DNA from: Devosia sp. RR2S18
GTDB lineage: Bacteria > Pseudomonadota > Alphaproteobacteria > Rhizobiales > Devosiaceae
NCBI RefSeq assembly: GCF_030177755.1
Contig: NZ_CP126539.1
Coordinates: 2,194,001 to 2,258,000 of the forward strand
DNA: 64,000 nucleotides
Direction of reading: 5' to 3'
In this document: positions 50,146-59,755 of the stretch, piece after piece
Numbering within the stretch: the stretch's first letter is position 1
Layout: every line of letters starts with the position of its first letter
Translations under genes and position numbers: made by a program
Notes under the pieces: generated by a model
Database searches by the model: none
The model's input: the letters and a program-made list of their open reading frames with translations, nothing else
What the model was told of the DNA's origin: nothing

Positions 50146-51333
50146 ATGCGCCAAAAGTCCCTCGCCGTCGTGATTGTAGCTGCGGGCAAGGGAGAGCGGG
50201 CGGGCGGCGACACTGGTGAACCCAAGCAGTATCGCTTGGTGGCGGGCGAGCCCGTGCTGGCACATACGGTCGCAGCATTTCTGGGTAGTCCGCTGGTAAA
50301 CCGAGTGCTGGTCGTGATCGGTGCTGACCATCAGGAAGCTTATGCCACCTTGCAGATTTCTGATGTACGGCTGATGCCGCCGGTATTTGGAGGTGCCACG
50401 CGCCAGGCGTCCGTGCTGGAGGGGCTCAAGGCGCTCGCACCGCACCAGCCAGATCTGGTTCTCGTCCACGACGGAGCACGGCCTTTTGTCGAACCCGGCC
50501 TGATAAAGGCAGTCTTGGACGGTTTAGCCGAGCACGATGGAGTTCTCCCCGCCACCGCGGTGACTGACACCATCAAGCGCTCCCCAGACGGTTTCGCAGT
50601 AACGAGTACAGAAGATCGGGCTACCCTCTTCGCCGCACAGACGCCGCAAGGCTTCCGCTTCCCACAAATTTTTTCTGCCCATATGCGCGCCGTCAGCGTG
50701 CCGAGGCAGTTCACTGACGACGCTGAGATCGCCGAATGGGCGGGCCTCCGCGTCGCGCTGGTGGAAGGCAGTCCTCAGAACTTCAAAATCACTCATCCCG
50801 CAGACTTCGAGCGGGCCGAACGCATGCTGGCGAAAGGACGACAGATGGAAACCCGTATCGGCACCGGATACGATGTCCACCCTTTCGAGCCTGGAAGCGC
50901 CGTTTGGCTTGGCGGAGTTGAGATCCCCCACTCCGCTAAGCTCAAGGGCCATTCGGATGCCGATGTGGCACTGCATGCCCTAACCGATGCGATCCTGGGC
51001 GCAATTGGCGAAGGGGACATCGGTGTCCACTTTCCACCTTCAGATATGCAGTGGAAAGGTGCCCGGTCGACCGTTTTCCTTAAGCACGCTGGAGATCTGG
51101 TTGCGAAGGCGGGGGGACGGATCGTCAATCTGGACGTGACAATCGTCTGCGAAAGGCCCAGGATCGGTCCTCATGTAGCGGCTATGCAAGCCGTTATCGC
51201 TCAAACACTGGGTGTCGCTACCTCGCGCATCGCGATCAAGGCGACGACTAGTGAACAGCTCGGGTTTACCGGGCGGGAGGAAGGTATCGTGGCCATGGCG
51301 AGCGCTAGCATAGAGATGCCGAGGGCCGACTGA
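50146..51333 (+). CDS. ispDF: Bifunctional IspD-IspF enzyme of the MEP isoprenoid pathway
   Basis: Fuses MEP cytidylyltransferase and 2-C-methyl-D-erythritol 2,4-cyclodiphosphate synthase. 395 residues. IspD: VIVAAGKGERAGGDTGEPKQYRLVAG at 8-33 and VLVHDGARPFVEPGLI near 105. IspF from about 235: GTGYDVHPFEPGSAVWLGGVEIPHSAKLKGHSDADVALHALTDAILGA with Asp/His zinc ligands and GDIGVHFPPSD. This fusion is typical of Alphaproteobacteria. It diverges from dusB across 163 bases and overlaps the next gene by one base. Confidence 0.97.
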   Translation: MRQKSLAVVIVAAGKGERAGGDTGEPKQYRLVAGEPVLAHTVAAFLGSPLVNRVLVVIGADHQEAYATLQISDVRLMPPVFGGATRQASVLEGLKALAPHQPDLVLVHDGARPFVEPGLIKAVLDGLAEHDGVLPATAVTDTIKRSPDGFAVTSTEDRATLFAAQTPQGFRFPQIFSAHMRAVSVPRQFTDDAEIAEWAGLRVALVEGSPQNFKITHPADFERAERMLAKGRQMETRIGTGYDVHPFEPGSAVWLGGVEIPHSAKLKGHSDADVALHALTDAILGAIGEGDIGVHFPPSDMQWKGARSTVFLKHAGDLVAKAGGRIVNLDVTIVCERPRIGPHVAAMQAVIAQTLGVATSRIAIKATTSEQLGFTGREEGIVAMASASIEMPRAD

Positions 51334-51839
51334 TGGCGGCTGACACTGCCCTTGCGACTGGCAAGCAGATCATCGAATGGCTCGCTGCAGCGAAAAAAAC
51401 CCTCGTCACAGCAGAGAGCTGTACGGGTGGGTCAGTCGCAGCGACCCTGACGGACATTCCGGGTGCCTCGGCCGCGTTCTACGGCGGTTACGTGACCTAC
51501 GCGAATGCAGCCAAGTCTCGCATGATAGACGTCCAGCCGCGGCTGATCCGGGATTTCGGTGCGGTTTCAAATCAAGTCGCCCGCGCTATGGCGGATGGGG
51601 CCAGGAACACAGCCCGGGCTGACTATGCGGTTGCGGTCACCGGCATCGCGGGTCCTGATGGCGGCACCGAGAAAAAACCGGTTGGTCTCGTCTACGTTGC
51701 CGTCTCTTCCGAGCTTGCAACCGTGGTTATTGAACACCGCTTCGGCGACCTTGGGCGTGAAGGTGTTCGGCAGGCCAGCGTCGCTGCAGCACTCGACCTC
51801 GTGCTGCAGGTGATCACCAGCGACACCACAAACCGGTAG
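51333..51839 (+). CDS. pncC: Nicotinamide-nucleotide amidohydrolase (PncC/CinA C-terminal type)
   Basis: Deamidates NMN in pyridine-nucleotide recycling. The 168-residue protein is a stand-alone CinA C-terminal domain: KKTLVTAESCTGGSVAATLTDIPGASAAFYGGYVTYANAAKSRMI with the catalytic serine, VAVTGIAGPDGGTEKKPVGLVYVAV and a C-terminal FxGDLGREGVRQASVAAAL helix. The N-terminal molybdopterin-like domain of full CinA is absent. Start overlaps ispDF (TGATG). Confidence 0.92.
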   Translation: MAADTALATGKQIIEWLAAAKKTLVTAESCTGGSVAATLTDIPGASAAFYGGYVTYANAAKSRMIDVQPRLIRDFGAVSNQVARAMADGARNTARADYAVAVTGIAGPDGGTEKKPVGLVYVAVSSELATVVIEHRFGDLGREGVRQASVAAALDLVLQVITSDTTNR

Positions 51840-51842
51840 ATC

Positions 51843-52286
51843 TCAAGCGCCGTATCGCCGGTCCGCCTCTTCGCAAAAAGCGCGCATGATCTCCTGCTGC
51901 TTGGCGGCAAAGGCTGGCTCCGCAACGGCAGCAATGAACGGGTTCGAGATTTTAAAGTTGATCTCGAACCGAACGCGCGTCCCCATGCCTTCGGGTTCGA
52001 AACTCCAAACGCTGTCCAGATAAGCGAACGGCCCATCAACGGCTTTGGCGCTGATGGTCAACTGCTCATGATCCACGGTAACGCGGCTCGTATAAGCCTG
52101 GGTGATCGGGCCGAAGTGCAACGTCATTCGAGCCAGCCGAACGTCTTCAGGCCCGGCGCCTGGATCCTGGCGAACTTCCATGGCCCGGCAATTGGGCACG
52201 AACCGGGGATAGTCCTCGAGATCGGCAACGATCTCAAACATGCGTTGGGGCAGATGCGGCACATGCCGCTCGAAGAAGCGCTTCAT
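51843..52286 (-). CDS. RatA/Coq10-like START-domain protein
   Basis: 147-residue helix-grip protein beginning [40 protein letters not shown] and containing LTISAKAVDGPFAYLDSVWSFEPEG. The family includes Coq10, a ubiquinone-binding chaperone for respiration, and RatA, described as a 70S-assembly inhibitor. In Alphaproteobacteria a Coq10-like lipid role seems likelier. It overlaps lipA by one base and ends four bases from the convergent pncC. Confidence 0.85.
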   Translation of the reverse strand: MKRFFERHVPHLPQRMFEIVADLEDYPRFVPNCRAMEVRQDPGAGPEDVRLARMTLHFGPITQAYTSRVTVDHEQLTISAKAVDGPFAYLDSVWSFEPEGMGTRVRFEINFKISNPFIAAVAEPAFAAKQQEIMRAFCEEADRRYGA

Positions 52287-53239
52287 CAGTGTCCTAGCTT
52301 CGCAATCCGGGCGGCCTTAAGCCGCGCGAAGTCTTCACCGGCATGATGCGACGAGCGGGTCAATGGGCTTGAAGAAACCAGCGAAAAACCCTTGGCAGTG
52401 GCGACCGTGGCGTAGGACTTGAACTCTTCGGGCGTCACAAAGCGCTGGAGAGGATAGTGCTTCTTGGTCGGCTGCAGATACTGCCCTATGGTGAGGAAAT
52501 CCACCTCAGCTGACCGCAGATCATCCATCAACTGGAGCACTTCGTTTCGCTCCTCGCCCAACCCAACCATAATTCCAGACTTGGTGAACATGGCGGGATC
52601 GAGTTCTTTCACCTTCTGCAGCAGGCGTATCGAGTGGAAGTAGCGGGCGCCTGGGCGCACCTTCAGATATTTGGACGGAACGGTCTCAAGATTGTGGTTG
52701 AACACGTCGGGCTTCGCCTCGACCACGACCTCCAAAGCCCCGTCCTTGCGCAGGAAGTCGGGAGTCAGGATCTCGATGGTTGTTTTCGGGTTGCGCGCAC
52801 GAATGGCTAGGATCACATTGGCAAAATGCTGAGCGCCGCCATCTGCCAGGTCATCGCGGTCCACCGACGTGATGACCACATGTTCGAGGCCAAGCTTCTC
52901 AACGGCTTTCGCCACGTTTTCGGGTTCGTTCGGATCCAGCGGTCCTGGCAGGCCAGTCCGGACGTTACAGAAGGCGCATGCACGCGTGCAAATTTCGCCC
53001 ATGATCATCATGGTTGCGTGCTTCTTGCTCCAACACTCACCGATATTGGGGCAGCCAGCCTCTTCACAGACCGTCACGAGGTTGTTCTCGCGCACGATCT
53101 GCCGTGTTTCATTATAAACAGCCGATCCAGGCGCCTTGACGCGGATCCAGTCCGGCTTGCGCAGCACAAGGCTGTCGGGCCGGTTGGCTTTTTCGGGGTG
53201 CCGCGGCTTAGCCGTGGACGTGTCGATGAGCGTAACCAA
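52286..53239 (-). CDS. lipA: Lipoyl synthase
   Basis: Radical-SAM enzyme that inserts two sulfurs into octanoyl groups, making the lipoyl cofactor used by PDH encoded upstream. 317 residues with the auxiliary cluster motif [13 protein letters not shown] (C-x4-C-x5-C), the radical-SAM motif [26 protein letters not shown] and the C-terminal [15 protein letters not shown] with the conserved RSS serine. Its place after lpd in the same direction as pdhABC gives cofactor and user in one locus. Confidence 0.97.
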   Translation of the reverse strand: MVTLIDTSTAKPRHPEKANRPDSLVLRKPDWIRVKAPGSAVYNETRQIVRENNLVTVCEEAGCPNIGECWSKKHATMMIMGEICTRACAFCNVRTGLPGPLDPNEPENVAKAVEKLGLEHVVITSVDRDDLADGGAQHFANVILAIRARNPKTTIEILTPDFLRKDGALEVVVEAKPDVFNHNLETVPSKYLKVRPGARYFHSIRLLQKVKELDPAMFTKSGIMVGLGEERNEVLQLMDDLRSAEVDFLTIGQYLQPTKKHYPLQRFVTPEEFKSYATVATAKGFSLVSSSPLTRSSHHAGEDFARLKAARIAKLGH

Positions 53240-53324
53240 GATAAGGTCCTGACTGGGCAGATTGCCCTTTATATCGCTCCCAAGGCCCGCCGGTTCAACC
53301 CGGCTTCTGTCTTATAGTGGCGCC

Positions 53325-54371
53325 CTATGCGCTTGCCATGATCTCAGCAATGTCCACCCACTCGCCTTCCTGGGCAGCCGAGGCGATTGTTGCCTGCACC
53401 AGTGCCAGAGAGTGCAGATTGTCGTGGCCCGAACTGAAGCGCGCAGGCGTCGAACCGGTCTCGATCACCTTGGAAATAGCGGCCAGGGTGCCCAGGCGGT
53501 CGGTGAAGGGCGACGGGGTGAGTTCAACCGGCTGGGCCTCTCCGCCACGCGGCCGGACCACCAAACGGTCGGGACCCGTCTTGCCCATCAAGTTGTCGCG
53601 AGAGGCCCAGAAGATCTCACCTTCTGAGCAATCCATCGTCCATTCGCCGGCCCAAGGCGTTGCCGGACCACTGCTCATCCAGCTGCCGCGATAGGAGACC
53701 ATGGTGCCGTGTTCGAACTCGATCGTCGCCACCCCAATGGGGTCATGCCCAAAGGGACTAGCCTCAGGATTCCAGGTGCGGCAGGAGACGCGCTTGGGTT
53801 CATCGCCCAGCACCATACGCATCAGGTCGAAATGGTGGATCGACATATCGGCGAGGAGTGGATCGGGCATATCCCAGTAGCGGTAGCCTTGAGACGGTGC
53901 GTGCCGGCGAAAATCGATTGAGACGAGATTTACTGAACCAAAGCGCTGGGCACCGATGAGCTCAGCCACTGCTATCGGGGCGGGCTGGAAGCGGTAGTTC
54001 TGGCTCACCATCAGCACGCGCCCATGATCCTTGGCTAATTGCACCAGTTCCTTGGCTTGCGCGATGGTGGAAGCGAAGGGCTTTTCTACCAGCACGTTCA
54101 GACCCAGTTGAAGGCAGCGCTTGACGACCGGATAGTGCGCTTCCGTGCGCAAGGTACAGATCGCGAGATCGGCATCAACCGCCTTGGCTGCCCGTTCAAG
54201 ATCGGTAAAGCAAAGCTCTTCAGCGATACCGAGCTCGTCCTGCGCGCGTTTCAGCGCCGCAGGATTGGCGTCGACATAGCCCAGCATCTCAATACTGGGA
54301 ACATTGGGGATGACTTCTTGGGTCCAGTTAAATCCCCAGTGTCCCAAGCCGATCTGGATGGCCGTGACCAT
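53325..54371 (-). CDS. Gfo/Idh/MocA-family oxidoreductase
   Basis: NAD(P)-dependent oxidoreductase of 348 residues. Rossmann start AIQIGLGHWGFNWTQEVIPNVPS, then ADLAICTLRTEAHYP and LNVLVEKPFASTIAQAKELVQLAKDHGRVLMVSQNYRFQ (EKP motif near 95) and YWDMPDPLLADMSIHHFDLMRMVLGDEP with the catalytic histidines. Substrate unknown, probably a sugar or polyol. Its insertion between lpd and lipA is unexpected; no functional link to lipoate is evident. Confidence 0.83.
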   Translation of the reverse strand: MVTAIQIGLGHWGFNWTQEVIPNVPSIEMLGYVDANPAALKRAQDELGIAEELCFTDLERAAKAVDADLAICTLRTEAHYPVVKRCLQLGLNVLVEKPFASTIAQAKELVQLAKDHGRVLMVSQNYRFQPAPIAVAELIGAQRFGSVNLVSIDFRRHAPSQGYRYWDMPDPLLADMSIHHFDLMRMVLGDEPKRVSCRTWNPEASPFGHDPIGVATIEFEHGTMVSYRGSWMSSGPATPWAGEWTMDCSEGEIFWASRDNLMGKTGPDRLVVRPRGGEAQPVELTPSPFTDRLGTLAAISKVIETGSTPARFSSGHDNLHSLALVQATIASAAQEGEWVDIAEIMASA

Positions 54372-54427
54372 GTGGACAACTCCTTGTATTTTCGCGAATC
54401 TGGTGGGCGAATAGGCGCCCTGCCAGA

Positions 54428-55867
54428 TCAGACGTTCAGCGCACGCCCATACGCATCAAGAACGCTTTCCTTCATCGTCTCGCTCAGCGTTGGGTGCGGG
54501 AAAATGGTGTGGATCAGCTCTTCCTCGGTGGTCTCGAGGTTCATGGCCACCACAAAGCCCTGGATCAACTCGGTGACTTCGGCACCGACCATATGGGCAC
54601 CGAGCAGTTCTCCAGTCTTGGCATCGAAGATGGTTTTCACCAGCCCGTCAGGCTCGCCCAGGGCAATCGCCTTGCCATTGCCCACGAACGGGAAGCGGCC
54701 AACCTTGATCTCGCGCCCCAGTTCTTTCGCCTTGGCTTCGGTCAGGCCGACGCTGGCTACCTGAGGCTCGCAGTAGGTGCAGCCCGGCACCTTAGTCTTG
54801 TCCAGCCCGTGCACCGGCAGACCAGCAATCTTTTCAACGGTAATCACCGCCTCGTGCTCGGCCTTGTGCGCCAGCATGGGCGGGCCGGCGACATCGCCGA
54901 TGGCCCAGATGCCGTCAACATTGGTCTTGCCGTAGGCGTCGATCACGATGGCGCCGCGCTCTGTCTTGACGCCGACAGTCTCGAGACCGATACCCTCGAT
55001 GTTGCACTGCACGCCCACCGCAGAGATGAGCCGGTCTCCGGCGATCTGCTGCTTCTCGCCCGATTTGAGCTCCACATGAGCAACCACGCCATCGGCAGTC
55101 TTGTCGACCTTGGCCACCTTGGCTTCCGTAAGGATCTTGATTCCGCGCTTTTCGAGCCGCTTGCGTGCCAGCGCTGAGATCTCGGCATCCTCCACCGGCA
55201 TGATCTGCGGCAGCAGTTCGATAATGGTCACATCAGCGCCCATGGAGCGGTAGAAGGAAGCAAACTCGACGCCAATAGCGCCCGAGCCCATCACCACCAG
55301 CGACTTGGGCATTGTGGCCGGTTTCATGGCCTCGAAATAAGTCCAGATTTTCTCGCCGTCCGGTTCGATGCCGGGCAGAACGCGTGGTCGAGCCCCCGTC
55401 GCGATGATGATGTTCTTGGCCTTGTAGGTCCCCTCGCCCAAGGTGTTCTTTGGGATCGGCCCCTGGGGTTGCACGATCTCTTTCTTGGTGGGGGCGACCT
55501 TGACCTCACCGGGATTGGTGATGACCGCTTCACCCCAAATGATGTCGACCTTGTTCTTCTTCATGAGGAACTGGACGCCATTGTTCATCTGCGCGGCGAT
55601 AGCGCGGGAGCGCTTGACCACGCCATCAATGTCGAAGCCGAACTTTTCGGCTGTCAGGCCGTAGTCTTTGGCATGGCCCATATGGCCGTAGATTTCGGCA
55701 GAACGCAGCAGCGCCTTGGTAGGAATGCAGCCCCAGTTGGAGCAGATACCCGCCATGTGCTCGCGCTCGACAATGGCCACCTTCATACCCAGCTGGGCGC
55801 CACGAATGGCCGCGATATATCCGCCGGGTCCGGCGCCGATGACGAGAAGGTCGTATTGGTCAGCCAT
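54428..55867 (-). CDS. lpdA: Dihydrolipoyl dehydrogenase (E3)
   Basis: Reoxidises dihydrolipoamide of the PDH complex with NAD. 479 residues: FAD motif LLVIGAGPGGYIAAIRGAQLG, redox disulfide in MAGICSNWGCIPTKALL (C-x4-C), NAD motif LVVMGSGAIGVEFASFYRSMGADV, central VDGIWAIGDVAG and the C-terminal interface with catalytic histidine HTIFPHPTLSE. It belongs to the pdh operon, behind pdhC and the SGNH gene. Confidence 0.96.
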   Translation of the reverse strand: MADQYDLLVIGAGPGGYIAAIRGAQLGMKVAIVEREHMAGICSNWGCIPTKALLRSAEIYGHMGHAKDYGLTAEKFGFDIDGVVKRSRAIAAQMNNGVQFLMKKNKVDIIWGEAVITNPGEVKVAPTKKEIVQPQGPIPKNTLGEGTYKAKNIIIATGARPRVLPGIEPDGEKIWTYFEAMKPATMPKSLVVMGSGAIGVEFASFYRSMGADVTIIELLPQIMPVEDAEISALARKRLEKRGIKILTEAKVAKVDKTADGVVAHVELKSGEKQQIAGDRLISAVGVQCNIEGIGLETVGVKTERGAIVIDAYGKTNVDGIWAIGDVAGPPMLAHKAEHEAVITVEKIAGLPVHGLDKTKVPGCTYCEPQVASVGLTEAKAKELGREIKVGRFPFVGNGKAIALGEPDGLVKTIFDAKTGELLGAHMVGAEVTELIQGFVVAMNLETTEEELIHTIFPHPTLSETMKESVLDAYGRALNV

Positions 55868-55891
55868 GTTGGCCTCCAGATAAGTAGAGGG

Positions 55892-56539
55892 TCAGAGACC
55901 CAGCACGGATTTCACGAGCGGCACGAGACCCTCGCCAATGGCACGGGTATTGGCGAGGTCGAGATGCACGCCGTCGCGCGGATCCGCCTTAGCCACGGTA
56001 GCGGAATCGAAGAAGGCGACGCCCGTCTCCTCGGCATGGCGACGATAATGGCGCGCAAATTCGTGGGATTCGTGCAAGAGGTGCTCCATCCCGCCAAAAT
56101 TGCTCAGCATGTTTTCATTGCTGGTCTCGACAACATGGGGCGGCGAGACGAGGATGATCTGCGGCGCCAGCTCGCCCACCGCGGCGAAGTGCCCGCGAGT
56201 GATTTCGATCAGCCGCCGCGCTCCACGTGCGGCAATCGCTGCGGTGCCCGCCACGAACGGCTTGAGATCGTTGGTCCCCAGCATGATGATGACGAGGTCG
56301 AGCGGTGCGTGGCTGGCGAGCAGCGTGGGCAGTATCCGCGCACCATTGCGGTCGGCGGCTGCCGTCCAGTCGTCATAAGCCGTGGCGCGACCGCCCAGCC
56401 CTTCGGCAATCACTCGCGCCTTGCCGTCTAAGCCCACTTCCAATGTTGTTGGCCAACGATCTTCGTAATCATGCCGCGGACCGCCGCCGGGGTCCGCGCC
56501 GTAGGTCAAGCTGTCGCCATAGGCGAGAATGGTTTTCAT
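55892..56539 (-). CDS. SGNH/GDSL-family hydrolase (arylesterase-like)
   Basis: Esterase or lipase of unknown substrate. 215 residues with the nucleophile block ILAYGDSLTYGADPGGG (GDS), glycine block GLGGRATAYDD, the asparagine in IIMLGTNDLKP and the catalytic Asp-His in DPRDGVHLDLANT. No signal peptide, so cytoplasmic. A gene of this kind between pdhC and lpd recurs in Hyphomicrobiales, spaced by 12 and 24 bases here, so it is part of the operon. Its link to pyruvate dehydrogenase is unexplained. Confidence 0.9.
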   Translation of the reverse strand: MKTILAYGDSLTYGADPGGGPRHDYEDRWPTTLEVGLDGKARVIAEGLGGRATAYDDWTAAADRNGARILPTLLASHAPLDLVIIMLGTNDLKPFVAGTAAIAARGARRLIEITRGHFAAVGELAPQIILVSPPHVVETSNENMLSNFGGMEHLLHESHEFARHYRRHAEETGVAFFDSATVAKADPRDGVHLDLANTRAIGEGLVPLVKSVLGL

Positions 56540-56551
56540 GCGCCCTGCACC

Positions 56552-57931
56552 TTAGGCCAGCATCATAACGGGAGTTTCGATCAGCCCTTTGAACACGCCC
56601 AACACTTCGGCACCGAGCGCCCCGTCAACAGCGCGGTGGTCGCAAGACAGGGTCACCGTCATGAACTGACCAATCTTGACTTGCCCGTTGTCTGGAAAGA
56701 CGCGCTCTTCGCCTGCGCCGACAGCGAGGATCGTGCCATGGGGTGGATTGATCACTGCTGAGAAATGTTTGATGCCAAACATGCCCAGATTGGACACGGA
56801 TGTTGCGCCCCCCTGATATTCGTGGGGCGCCAGCTTCTTGTTGCGAGCACGGGTCGCGAGATCCTTCACTTCTTCGGAAATCTCACGAAGCGTCTTCGTG
56901 TCGGCTGATTTCACTACGGGAGTGAACAGGCCACCTGGAACAGCGACCGCCACGGCGACATCGCTGCGCTTATGGTAGAGGATTGAGTCGCCAGCCCAGG
57001 TCGCATTCGCAGCAGGGACGCGCTGCAGGGCAACAGCCCACGCTTTCATCACGAAGTCATTTACCGACAGCTTATAGGCCGGCTTGCCTTCCTTATTCTT
57101 GGGAGCCTGCGCATTGATCTGCTCGCGTGCCGACAGGAGCGCATCGATGCGACAGTCCACCGTCAAATAGAAATGCGGCACTGTCTGCTTGGACTCAGTG
57201 AGACGCGCGGCAACCGTCTTGCGCATGCCGTCATTGGGCACGAGCTCGTAGGTTCCTTCCTCGAACATGGCGAGGACCTGCTGCTTGGACATGCCTCCGG
57301 CTATGGGGGCGCCGGCGCCGGGTGCTGTGGCGGCAGTCGGAGCCGCTTTGGCGCTGCCCTTGCCCGATTTTGCCGCCTCGATGTCCGCCTTGATGACTCG
57401 GCCCTTGGGTCCAGAGCCAGCAATGCTCGCGACATCGAGGCCGGCTTCTTTGGCAAGGCGACGCGCGAGTGGCGACGCAAAAACCTTGCCCGCGGGCGCT
57501 TCAGACTTCTGCGGTTTGGGCGTGCCCGGCTGAGCGCTAGGTTTTGAATCGACCGGGGCACTTGAGGTCGTATCGGTACCCTTGTCGTACATCAGCGTAC
57601 CAGCGTCTGGCTTGGGCGCTTCGGTCGTTGCCGTTGGCGCGGCTTTCTCTTCGGCCTTGCCGGACGAACTGACCGCCGAAGCATCCTCGCCCTCCTGCAG
57701 CAGCACGGCGATGACGGCGTTGACCTTCACGCCGTCGGTGCCTTCCGCAACCATGATCTTGCCGATCTTGCCCTCGTCCACGGCCTCCACTTCCATGGTA
57801 GCCTTGTCGGTCTCGATTTCGGCGATCACGTCACCGGAGGAGACACTATCGCCTTCCTTGACGTGCCATTTGGCGAGCTTGCCTTCCTCCATCGTGGGAG
57901 AAAGAGCCGGCATGGTGATATCGATCGGCAT
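56552..57931 (-). CDS. pdhC: Pyruvate dehydrogenase E2, dihydrolipoyl acetyltransferase
   Basis: Core of the PDH complex. 459 residues: one lipoyl domain (residues 1-75, lysine in [17 protein letters not shown]), an Ala/Pro/Lys-rich linker, the E1/E3-binding domain [35 protein letters not shown] near 150-185, a second linker and the catalytic domain ending with [18 protein letters not shown], containing the active-site His-x3-Asp. It follows pdhB by 12 bases. Confidence 0.97.
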   Translation of the reverse strand: MPIDITMPALSPTMEEGKLAKWHVKEGDSVSSGDVIAEIETDKATMEVEAVDEGKIGKIMVAEGTDGVKVNAVIAVLLQEGEDASAVSSSGKAEEKAAPTATTEAPKPDAGTLMYDKGTDTTSSAPVDSKPSAQPGTPKPQKSEAPAGKVFASPLARRLAKEAGLDVASIAGSGPKGRVIKADIEAAKSGKGSAKAAPTAATAPGAGAPIAGGMSKQQVLAMFEEGTYELVPNDGMRKTVAARLTESKQTVPHFYLTVDCRIDALLSAREQINAQAPKNKEGKPAYKLSVNDFVMKAWAVALQRVPAANATWAGDSILYHKRSDVAVAVAVPGGLFTPVVKSADTKTLREISEEVKDLATRARNKKLAPHEYQGGATSVSNLGMFGIKHFSAVINPPHGTILAVGAGEERVFPDNGQVKIGQFMTVTLSCDHRAVDGALGAEVLGVFKGLIETPVMMLA

Positions 57932-57943
57932 TTCTGTCTCCCT

Positions 57944-59338
57944 TTACGAGCGGTAGGTCACGGCATTCACCGCCGCGATCACTTCATCGACGTTGGGCAG
58001 CGCTAGCTTTTCGAGGTTGGCTGCATAGGGCATGGGGACGTCCTTGCCCGTAACACGTATCACTGGCGCATCCAGGTAGTCGAAAGCCTGCTCGGAGACG
58101 CGCGCCGAAAGCTCGGCTCCAATGCCGCCCTGCGGCCAACCTTCCTCAACAGTGACCAAGCGGCCGGTCTTTTTGACCGACTCGATCACCGTATCGCTGT
58201 CCATGGGGCGCAGGGTACGAAGGTCGATCAGTTCAACGTCCACCCCGGCCGCAACCAGCTTTTCAGTGGCTTGCGTGGCGTAGCGCATACCCATGGAGAA
58301 AGACACGATGGTGACATCAGCGCCCGTACGGGCAACACGAGCCTTGCCGATGGGCAGCAGGAAGTCGTCCATCTTCGGCACAAGGCCGGTGGAGCCGTAG
58401 AGAATTTCGTTTTCAAGGAACACGACCGGGTTCGGCGACCGGATAGCCGACTTCAGCAAGCCCTTCGCGTCGGCGGCGCTATAGGGCGCGACTACGGTCA
58501 GCCCAGGAACATGCGCATACCAGGCCGAGAAGTCCTGGCTATGCTGTGCGCCCACTCGGGCCGCCGGACCGTTGGGGCCCCGGAAAACCATAGGCGCCGT
58601 TACCTGCCCACCAGACATATAGAGCTGCTTGGCCGCCGAATTGATGATCTGATCGATGGCCTGCATTGCGAAGTTGAAGGTCATGAACTCGACCACAGGC
58701 TTGAGGCCCGCGAAAGCGGCACCCACGGCCAAGCCCGCAAAGCCGTGTTCGGTGATGGGCGTATCGACGACCCGCTCGGGCCCGAACTCTTCCAGCAGGT
58801 TTTGCGTAATTTTGTAGGCGCCCTGATACTGGGCGACTTCCTCGCCCATGATGAAGACGTCCTTGTCGCGGCGAAGCTCCTCGGCCATGGCCTCGTTAAG
58901 AGCTTGGCGGACAGTCATCTCGACCATCTCAACGCCTTCGGGCAGTTCAGGGTCGCTCTCAGCGACAAACTTTGGAGCTTCAGCGGCTCCGGATTTCGGC
59001 TCGGCCGGGACAGTGCCGCGCTGGGGCGCCGCCGACTCATCCTCAGGGTCCGAAGACGTCGCCTGTGCGGCCGACTTGGTGGCCTCACCCAACTCTTCGC
59101 CCTCGCCAAGGACCAGAGCGATAGGCGTATTGACCTTTACGCCTTCCGTACCCTCATCGATCATCAGCGATTGAACGGTGCCGCTGTCGACGGCTTCAAC
59201 TTCCATCGTAGCCTTGTCAGTCTCGATCTCGGCCAGGACATCGCCCGGCGCGACCGTGTCGCCAACCTTGACTAGCCATTTGGCGAGCTTGCCCTCTTCC
59301 ATGGTGGGAGACAGCGCAGGCATGAGGATTTGGGGCAT
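57944..59338 (-). CDS. pdhB: Pyruvate dehydrogenase E1 beta with N-terminal lipoyl domain
   Basis: Beta half of the alpha2beta2 E1. 464 residues, longer than plain E1 beta (about 330) because of a lipoyl domain at 1-78 ([17 protein letters not shown]), as is typical in Alphaproteobacteria. The transketolase-like core starts near 138 ([38 protein letters not shown]), with [24 protein letters not shown] and the C-terminal domain [15 protein letters not shown]. It begins directly after the stop of the preceding small gene. Confidence 0.97.
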   Translation of the reverse strand: MPQILMPALSPTMEEGKLAKWLVKVGDTVAPGDVLAEIETDKATMEVEAVDSGTVQSLMIDEGTEGVKVNTPIALVLGEGEELGEATKSAAQATSSDPEDESAAPQRGTVPAEPKSGAAEAPKFVAESDPELPEGVEMVEMTVRQALNEAMAEELRRDKDVFIMGEEVAQYQGAYKITQNLLEEFGPERVVDTPITEHGFAGLAVGAAFAGLKPVVEFMTFNFAMQAIDQIINSAAKQLYMSGGQVTAPMVFRGPNGPAARVGAQHSQDFSAWYAHVPGLTVVAPYSAADAKGLLKSAIRSPNPVVFLENEILYGSTGLVPKMDDFLLPIGKARVARTGADVTIVSFSMGMRYATQATEKLVAAGVDVELIDLRTLRPMDSDTVIESVKKTGRLVTVEEGWPQGGIGAELSARVSEQAFDYLDAPVIRVTGKDVPMPYAANLEKLALPNVDEVIAAVNAVTYRS

Positions 59339-59746
59339 TCAGCTCTCCAACAAAGTAGCGCCGGGCATTGCGGCCTCGCGGCGAATAGGAAGTTCAGTGT
59401 TCAGCGCAAATTGCGCAGGAAGCACGCGCCAGTCGTTTAGTGGTCGTGTGCCGATTGAGGCTCGGTCGCCCGGCTGGGTGCTGTTGACCGCCCAACCGCT
59501 CAGCACGAGACCCAGAAGCAGAAAGGTGATAAAGGCGATGACCGCTCGCTGGTAGACGGTGACATGGGTCACTCCTGCTGGTCCGGCGCTGGAGCGAATG
59601 TCGTCGAACTTCCACCATCCGAACAACCATTCCCGCCAGCCCCTGCCCTGCCTGGCCGTCAGGCGCATCAGGACGACGGCTTGCCCGGCTGCAATCAGCC
59701 AGGCAAGCCCCGCACACAATGCTATGACGCCGAGCAGAGCGATCAT
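59339..59746 (-). CDS. Unknown two-helix membrane protein inside the pdh operon
   Basis: 135 residues, not recognised. Helix 1 covers about residues 2-24 (ALLGVIALCAGLAWLIAAGQAVVLM), helix 2 about 68-88 (AVIAFITFLLLGLVLSGWAV). The cytoplasmic-type loop between them has Arg and Trp (RQGRGWREWLFGWWKFDDIR) and the C-terminal 45 residues should lie outside. It starts nine bases after pdhA and its stop codon touches the pdhB start, so it is fully embedded in the operon and must be co-translated. It could anchor or sense something at the membrane; this is speculation. Confidence 0.75.
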   Translation of the reverse strand: MIALLGVIALCAGLAWLIAAGQAVVLMRLTARQGRGWREWLFGWWKFDDIRSSAGPAGVTHVTVYQRAVIAFITFLLLGLVLSGWAVNSTQPGDRASIGTRPLNDWRVLPAQFALNTELPIRREAAMPGATLLES

Positions 59747-59755
59747 GGATGCGCC

